The notes under the pieces are model-generated. The model saw nothing but the letters and a program-made list of their open reading frames with translations, was not told where the DNA came from and did not search any database. Below, piece by piece: positions 36,237 to 40,410 of a DNA stretch of 40,410 nt; the first letter of the stretch is position 1, and each line of letters opens with the position of its first letter. Source of the stretch: an uncultured Paracoccaceae bacterium (GTDB lineage: Bacteria > Pseudomonadota > Alphaproteobacteria > Rhodobacterales > Rhodobacteraceae); NCBI GenBank assembly GCA_937138255.1, contig CAKZOU010000028.1:1-40410 (forward strand), read 5' to 3'. The translations under genes were made by a program, and so were the position numbers.

Positions 36237-37415
36237 ATGAAGCTATCACACAGACTCACGAATATCACGGGCGGCGGCTCGGACGGGTGGGAGGTTTTCC
36301 TCCGCGCCCGCCGCATGATCGCCAAGGGCGAAAAAGTCATCGAACTGACGATCGGTGAACACGACATCCGCACCGCGCCCAATATCCTCGACGCGATGGA
36401 CCGCGCCGCCCGCGCGGGCCACACCGGCTATGCGCTGGTGCCGGGCACCCATGCGATGCGTGCGGCCGTAGCCAAACGGGTTGAAGAGCGCACCGGCGTT
36501 CCAACCGGCATCGACAACGTGCTGATCACCGCGGGTGGTCAGGCCGGCCTTTTCGCCGCCCACCATGCTGTCCTCGAAGAGGGCGACACCGCGCTCTACA
36601 TCGACCCCTATTACACCACCTACCCCGGCACGATCCGCGCGGTGGGCGGCGTTCCAGTCGCCATCGAGGCGCGGTCGGAAGACGGCTTCCAGCCCCGCGC
36701 CGAGGCGATCGACGCGGCGGCAAAGGCAACCGGCGCCAAGTCGCTCCTCATCAACTCGCCCAACAACCCCACGGGCGCTGTCTATTCCCGCGCGACGCTC
36801 GAGGCGATTGCCGAGGTCTGCAAGGCGCGCGACCTGTGGCTGATCACCGACGAGGTCTATGACGTGCAGGTCTGGGAAGGCGAGCACATCAGCCCCCGCG
36901 CCCTGCCGGGGATGGCCGAGCGGACGCTGCTTGTCGGCTCCATGTCGAAGAGCCACGCCATGACCGGCAGCCGGATCGGCTGGATCGTCGGCCCCCAAGA
37001 GGCCATCGCGCATCTGACCAACCTTGCGACCCATACCAACTATGGTGTGGCCGGTTTCGTGCAGGAGGCGGCGACCTATGCGCTTGGTCTCGGCAAAGCG
37101 CCCGAGATCGACGTGGCCGCCCCCTTCCACCGCCGCCACCTGATCGCACTTGAGCTTCTCGCGGGGCAGAACGTGGTGAAAGCCACCCCGCCACAAGGCG
37201 CGATGTATGTGATGCTCGATATCCGGGCCACGGGGATGAGCGGCAACGACTTTGCCAACGCGCTTCTCGACGAGGAAAAGATCGCGGTCATGCCGGGCGA
37301 AAGCTTTGGCGCGGCGGCGACGGGGCATATCCGCGTCGCCATGACCGTGGCCGACGAGGAGTTCCGCGTGGCCCTTGGCCGCGTCCTTGCCTTCGCGGCG
37401 CGGAAAGCTGCTTAG
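36237..37415 (+). CDS. pyridoxal-phosphate-dependent aminotransferase, class I/II
   Basis: 392 residues of the aspartate-aminotransferase fold. NSPNNPTGAVY carries the cofactor Asn, DEVYDVQVW the Asp and Tyr, GSMSKSHAMTGSRIGW the Schiff-base Lys and a phosphate-binding Arg, and the C-terminal GHIRVAMTV the substrate carboxylate Arg. Amino acid substrate unknown. It is on the same strand as soxR and the MttB-family gene; a GC hairpin 13 bases after its stop probably separates it from the latter. Confidence 0.92.
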   Translation: MKLSHRLTNITGGGSDGWEVFLRARRMIAKGEKVIELTIGEHDIRTAPNILDAMDRAARAGHTGYALVPGTHAMRAAVAKRVEERTGVPTGIDNVLITAGGQAGLFAAHHAVLEEGDTALYIDPYYTTYPGTIRAVGGVPVAIEARSEDGFQPRAEAIDAAAKATGAKSLLINSPNNPTGAVYSRATLEAIAEVCKARDLWLITDEVYDVQVWEGEHISPRALPGMAERTLLVGSMSKSHAMTGSRIGWIVGPQEAIAHLTNLATHTNYGVAGFVQEAATYALGLGKAPEIDVAAPFHRRHLIALELLAGQNVVKATPPQGAMYVMLDIRATGMSGNDFANALLDEEKIAVMPGESFGAAATGHIRVAMTVADEEFRVALGRVLAFAARKAA

Positions 37416-37427
37416 GCCAAAGGTGAT

Positions 37428-37448
37428 GCGGGGCTGTCGCGGCCCCGC
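37428..37448 (+). terminator. GC hairpin after the aminotransferase gene
   Basis: GCGGGGC and GCCCCGC form a perfect 7-bp stem around a seven-base loop, 13 bases after the stop codon. AAAA rather than T follows, so termination strength is uncertain. Its right arm touches the shared 15-base motif. Confidence 0.5.
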
Positions 37449-37461
37449 CCAAAAGCGACAC
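37447..37461 (-). promoter_or_regulatory. 15-base motif shared with the one-carbon operon (copy 2)
   Basis: The minus strand reads GTGTCGCTTTTGGGC, identical to 6302-6316. On the plus strand it runs into GCGAC-ACGCG-GTCGC (37455-37469), a 5-bp inverted repeat. It lies 211 bases before the MttB-family start. Confidence 0.4.
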
Positions 37462-37537
37462 GCGGTCGCAAACAGGAAAGATTCCCCGCCCGTTACCGAC
37501 GACGAGTGCGCTTGCGACTATCGCAGAAACGGGAGGG

Positions 37538-37622
37538 GCTCGCGGATGTCACCGGCGAGCAAGATCACACTGATCCTGCGCACCATCGGTGCGCGGCGTG
37601 GGCGGGCGGCACGGGGCCGCCC
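37538..37622 (+). other. hairpin-rich leader of the MttB-family gene
   Basis: Three hairpins in a row: GCTCGC/GCGAGC (37538-37560), GCGCACC-ATC-GGTGCGC (37578-37594) and GGGCGGC/GCCGCCC (37604-37622). A pyrimidine-rich stretch then runs to the start codon at 37673. The whole aminotransferase-to-methyltransferase gap of 257 bases has no convincing ORF. It could be a structured regulatory leader; it matches no riboswitch class I know. Confidence 0.4.
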
Positions 37623-37672
37623 CTGAGGGCTTGTCCAGTCTCCCCCTTTCCCTTTCTACCTACAGGACCATC

Positions 37673-39238
37673 ATGACCGACCAGATTTCTCCGGACGCCG
37701 CCAGCGCGTCTCGCCCCGCCCGTTCCGGCGGCCGCGCCGCCCGTACCGCCGCCCGTGCAGCACCCCTTTCCGAGTCCAAGCGCCCGATCCGCGCCGGTAT
37801 GTCGGGCGGCACCTTCAAGCCGCTGACCGACGCGCAGGTGCTTCGCATTCACGAGACCGCGCTCAGGGCGCTGGAAGAGATCGGCCTTGCCGATGCACCG
37901 CCCTCGGGTATCGAGATCCTGACCGGCGCGGGCGCCGTTCTGGGCAGTGATGGGCGCATTCGATTCCCGCGCGCATTGGTCGAAGACATGCTCGCCGTCG
38001 CGGGCCGCGACATCACGCTTTTTGGCCGTGATCCGAAGCATGACCTCCTCCTGTCGGGCACCCGTGTCCACTATGGAACCGCCGGTGCTGCGGTGAACAT
38101 GGTCGATCCCTCGGGCCGCAATTACCGCGAGTCGACGGTGCAGGATCTGCACGATGCGGCGCGGATCACTGACCGGCTCGACAATATCCATTTCTTCCAG
38201 CGCTCGATGGTCTGCCGCGATATCCTTGATAACCGCGAGATGGACCTCAACTCGATTTACGCCTGCTGCGCAGGCACGATGAAGCATGTGGGCGTGTCCT
38301 TCACCGACCCCGATTACACCGCCGATGCCTTCGAGATGCTGCACATGATCGCGGGTGGCGAAGAGGCGTGGCGGGCGCGGCCCTTCGTGTCGAACTCGAA
38401 CTGTTTCGTCGTGCCGCCGATGAAATTCGCGACCGAGAGCTGCAAGGTCATGGAAAACGTGATCGCGGGCGGGATGCCTGTTCTGCTTTTGTCGGCAGGC
38501 ATGGCGGGCGCGACCGCCCCATCGACGATTGCCGGAGCGATCACGCAGGCGGTGGCCGAGTGCCTTGCCGGTGTCGTCTATGTCAACGCGATCAAGCCGG
38601 GCCATCCGGCGATATTCGGCACCTGGCCCTTCGGCCTCGATCTGCGGACGGGGGCGATGACGATGGGATCGGGCGAGCAGGCGCTTTTGACCTCGGGCGC
38701 CGCCCAGATGCACCAGTTCTACGGCCTTCCGGGCGGGGCTGCGGCGGGGGCCTCGGATTCCAAGCTGCCGGACATGCAGGCGGGATGGGAGCAGATGTGC
38801 TCGAACGTCCTGGCGGGGCTTTCGGGGCTCAACATGGCCTATGAGGCGGCGGGGATGCACGCCTCGCTTCTCGGCTTCTGTCACGAGAGCCTGATCCTGG
38901 GGAACGACATCATCGGTCAGGCGCTGCGTTGCGTGCGCGGGATCGAGGTGGATGACGAGACCTTGGCGCTCGAGCAGATGAAAGAGGTCTGTCTGGGCGG
39001 CTCGGGCCACTACCTTGGCACCGAGGCGACCTTGAGCCGGATGGAGCAGGATCACGTCTATCCGACCATGGGCGACAGGACATCGCCCAAGGAATGGGCC
39101 GAAAAGGGCAAGCCGGATCTGATCGAGCGGGCAACGGCGATGAAAGAGCGCATTCTTTCAGAGCGTGCGGCAGCGCGGTTTGATCCGGCAACGGATGCCG
39201 CGATCCGCGAGGCGTTCCGCATCCACCTTCCGGCGTAG
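37673..39238 (+). CDS. MttB-family (COG5598) corrinoid methyltransferase, non-pyrrolysine type
   Basis: 521 residues. Related to trimethylamine methyltransferase MttB and glycine betaine methyltransferase MtgB, which pass a methyl group from a quaternary or tertiary amine to a corrinoid protein. Family segments: HETALRALEEIGLADAP, GGAxxNMVDP-type motif at VHYGTAGAAVNMVD, LLLSAGMAGATAPSTIAG, MGSGEQALLTSGAAQMHQFYGLP and CHESLILGND. There is no internal TAG, so it does not use pyrrolysine. The first 40 residues are an Arg/Ala-rich extension (GGRAARTAARAA). Start chosen at 37673 with AGGA upstream. The cognate corrinoid protein is not adjacent. Substrate unknown. Confidence 0.88.
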   Translation: MTDQISPDAASASRPARSGGRAARTAARAAPLSESKRPIRAGMSGGTFKPLTDAQVLRIHETALRALEEIGLADAPPSGIEILTGAGAVLGSDGRIRFPRALVEDMLAVAGRDITLFGRDPKHDLLLSGTRVHYGTAGAAVNMVDPSGRNYRESTVQDLHDAARITDRLDNIHFFQRSMVCRDILDNREMDLNSIYACCAGTMKHVGVSFTDPDYTADAFEMLHMIAGGEEAWRARPFVSNSNCFVVPPMKFATESCKVMENVIAGGMPVLLLSAGMAGATAPSTIAGAITQAVAECLAGVVYVNAIKPGHPAIFGTWPFGLDLRTGAMTMGSGEQALLTSGAAQMHQFYGLPGGAAAGASDSKLPDMQAGWEQMCSNVLAGLSGLNMAYEAAGMHASLLGFCHESLILGNDIIGQALRCVRGIEVDDETLALEQMKEVCLGGSGHYLGTEATLSRMEQDHVYPTMGDRTSPKEWAEKGKPDLIERATAMKERILSERAAARFDPATDAAIREAFRIHLPA

Positions 39239-39297
39239 GGGGCTCTGCCCCCGGCCCTTCGGGCCTCCCCCGGAGTATTTCGGGCCAAAAGAAGATC
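39238..39297 (+). repeat. intergenic repeat copy D with twin hairpins
   Basis: GGGGGC-TCT-GCCCCC, GGCCC-TTC-GGGCC, then CCCCCGGAGTATTT and CGGGCCAAAAGAAGATCA. It begins on the last base of the MttB-family stop and overlaps the end of the anmK-like gene, so it separates two convergent genes and probably serves both as a transcript end. Confidence 0.88.
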
Positions 39298-40318
39298 AGG
39301 CGAGTTGACCGGGGCGGGATAGGCTCGCCCCGCCGACGGCTGTTCGGACGCCTGTTGTGCCGGGGAATGACGTGGGCAGGCCGCGCATTGCGCGCACGGC
39401 AAGGTGGGCGCAAGCGAGGGCGTGGAGGGCGCAGCCGGGAATGCCCGCCTCTTCGGCGGGTGGTACCGGGCACTCGAGAGCTTCGGTCAGGGCGGAAATG
39501 AGGCGCGGCTCGTGGCGGGCGGGGCCGAAGACGAGGGCGCGGCGGGGGGCTTTGGGCAGAAGGTCGAGGCCGGTGACGAGCGAGAGGGCGATGGCGGCGA
39601 GGGCCGTGGCTTCGGCGTCTTCGGGGGCAAGCGTCGCGAGGTGGTCAAGGTAGGCGGCGAAGGCGTCGGGCTGAGCCGATTTCGGGGCGAGGCGCAGGAA
39701 ATGGGGATCGGCGAGGAGGAGGTCGAGCGCGGTTTCGTCGGCGCTGCCTCCGGCGCCGGTATCGGTGAAGGACGGAAGGCCGGGGCCGGCCTCGAAGGCG
39801 AGGAGCGCTCCGTCCTTGTCGGCTTTGAGCGCAGGGTCGGCATAGATGGCGCGGGTGGTGGCGCTGTCGATGTCGAGAAGGAGGAGCGGCCCTTTTGCGG
39901 GATCCATCCGGGCAAGGGCATGGGCGAGCGAGGCCCCGAGAGGGGCGCCGGCGCCGCCGAGCCGAAGATCGGCGTCAGCGAAATCGGTGGCTATGGGGCG
40001 ATCCAGGACTTCGGCCAGGACCGCGCCGTTGAAATCTGGGTTCGGGCCGCCTCGCCCCATCATTTCCGCGCCTCCGATCCCGACGATCTCGGAGGGAAGC
40101 CGGGAAAGAGCTTCGGCGAGAGCGGTCTCGAAGGTTTCGGTGGCCTCGGGGCCGGAAGTTGCGAGGCGCTGCAGTTCGGTCTTGCTCAAGGGGCAGGTGA
40201 CGGTCTCGCCGATCTCGAAGATCGTCTCGCCATCGGAGACGAGGCTCGCCGCAATGACGGCAGGCTCGCCCGGTCGCCAGAAGGCGCCCGCGGACCGTTT
40301 CGCACCCGCCTTCAACAT
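39296..40318 (-). CDS. anmK: degenerate anhydro-N-acetylmuramic acid kinase homologue
   Basis: 340 residues, near full length. The AnmK framework is recognisable: AEVLDRPIATDFADADLRLGG-GAPL, ALLAFEAGPGLPSF, CPVPPAEEAGIPGCALHALACAHLAVRAMRGLPTSFPGTTGV. But key motifs are altered. The N-terminal MSGTSxDGxDxA loop reads FWRPGEPAVIAAS, the GQTxxH segment reads GGAEMMG, NLGGxxN reads DIDSATT, and the FDTGPGN active site reads FEAGPGL. Normal AnmK phosphorylates anhMurNAc during cell-wall recycling; this copy probably cannot. AGGGGAAG precedes the ATG. Divergent from tyrS with 63 bases between. Confidence 0.82.
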   Translation of the reverse strand: MLKAGAKRSAGAFWRPGEPAVIAASLVSDGETIFEIGETVTCPLSKTELQRLATSGPEATETFETALAEALSRLPSEIVGIGGAEMMGRGGPNPDFNGAVLAEVLDRPIATDFADADLRLGGAGAPLGASLAHALARMDPAKGPLLLLDIDSATTRAIYADPALKADKDGALLAFEAGPGLPSFTDTGAGGSADETALDLLLADPHFLRLAPKSAQPDAFAAYLDHLATLAPEDAEATALAAIALSLVTGLDLLPKAPRRALVFGPARHEPRLISALTEALECPVPPAEEAGIPGCALHALACAHLAVRAMRGLPTSFPGTTGVRTAVGGASLSRPGQLA

Positions 40319-40381
40319 TGGCTTCCCCTTGTTCCCTGCCTCGCCTATAGAGTGCCTCGCCCGAACCTTAAGGACAAGACG

Positions 40382-40410
40382 ATGACCTACCATCCCAAAT
40401 CGGATTTCAT
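40382..40410 (+). CDS. tyrS: tyrosyl-tRNA synthetase, N-terminal fragment
   Basis: Only the first nine codons are in the window (MTYHPKSDF), cut by its right edge. That start is what I recognise from alphaproteobacterial TyrS, and AAGGACAAG lies just before the ATG. The call rests on few residues and on the divergent anmK-type neighbour. Confidence 0.6.

Noticed and set aside
37375-37626. 83-codon plus-strand frame between the aminotransferase and the MttB-family gene
   Set aside because: It starts inside the aminotransferase, lacks a ribosome-binding site and crosses several hairpins; no similarity recognised.
37673-39238. Pyrrolysine use in the MttB-family gene
   Set aside because: The frame is open from start to stop with no in-frame TAG, so it is a non-pyrrolysine member.

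Overview
The window is a high-GC alphaproteobacterial chromosome segment. Its gene content points to the Rhodobacterales (Roseobacter/Paracoccus type): a CckA hybrid kinase, a zwf-pgl-pgi operon, the guaB, rsmB, cimA and cysS neighbourhoods, a SoxR regulator, and a four-copy intergenic repeat built around GGAGTATTT and GGCCAAAAGAA. This assignment is inferred from protein character and gene order; no 16S gene is present. Coding density is very high, with many ATGA/GTGA/TTGA/TGATG start-stop overlaps, and no gene-free stretch exceeds about 260 bases. I saw no phage, plasmid, insertion-sequence or CRISPR signature.

Layout. 1-3.3 kb: a small His/Cys-rich secreted protein, a membrane-anchored cytochrome c, a secreted pentapeptide-repeat protein and a Pit phosphate transporter. 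3.3-6.1 kb: msrB-msrA facing rlmE and a Ppx/GppA phosphatase. 6.3-8.7 kb: a one-carbon operon of a small 'virulence factor' family protein, a MetF-like reductase and a methyltetrahydrofolate:corrinoid methyltransferase, closed by a strong terminator. 8.7-12.8 kb: a ruined sulfatase gene, glk and cckA. 12.9-17.1 kb: guaB-SDR-rsmB and a divergent class I glutamine amidotransferase. 17.2-19.8 kb: a RACo-like ATP-dependent corrinoid activator, tRNA-Gly(CCC) and a RidA protein. 19.9-24.4 kb: zwf-pgl-pgi and an HNH protein. 24.5-31.1 kb: two divergent cobalamin transcription units, cbiD-cobK-(AlkA-like)-(esterase) on minus and cobA-cobB-(MFS) on plus. 31.1-34.9 kb: cysS-cimA-(phytoene-synthase-like). 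35.1-36.2 kb: soxR facing a VOC protein and an unlisted 48-codon ORF. 36.2-40.4 kb: an aminotransferase, an MttB-family methyltransferase behind a hairpin-rich leader, a degenerate AnmK and the first codons of tyrS.

Main theme. A corrinoid-dependent demethylation route is spread over three loci. An MttB-type enzyme would move a methyl group to a corrinoid protein, the MtgA-type enzyme would pass it to tetrahydrofolate, the MetF-like enzyme would oxidise the methyl-THF, and the RACo-like ATPase would rescue Co(II) corrinoid. The nearby cob/cbi genes would help supply the cofactor. No corrinoid-binding protein is encoded here. Two of the three loci share an exact 15-base upstream motif, and three of the proteins carry arginine-rich tails.

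Other points of note: the AnmK homologue has lost its nucleotide-binding and catalytic motifs, and a SoxR box with a 19-bp-spaced promoter drives the 48-codon ORF. Candidate CtrA, PhoB and LacI-type sites lie ahead of cckA, pit and zwf. Stop codons are shared in three of the six tail-to-tail gene pairs.
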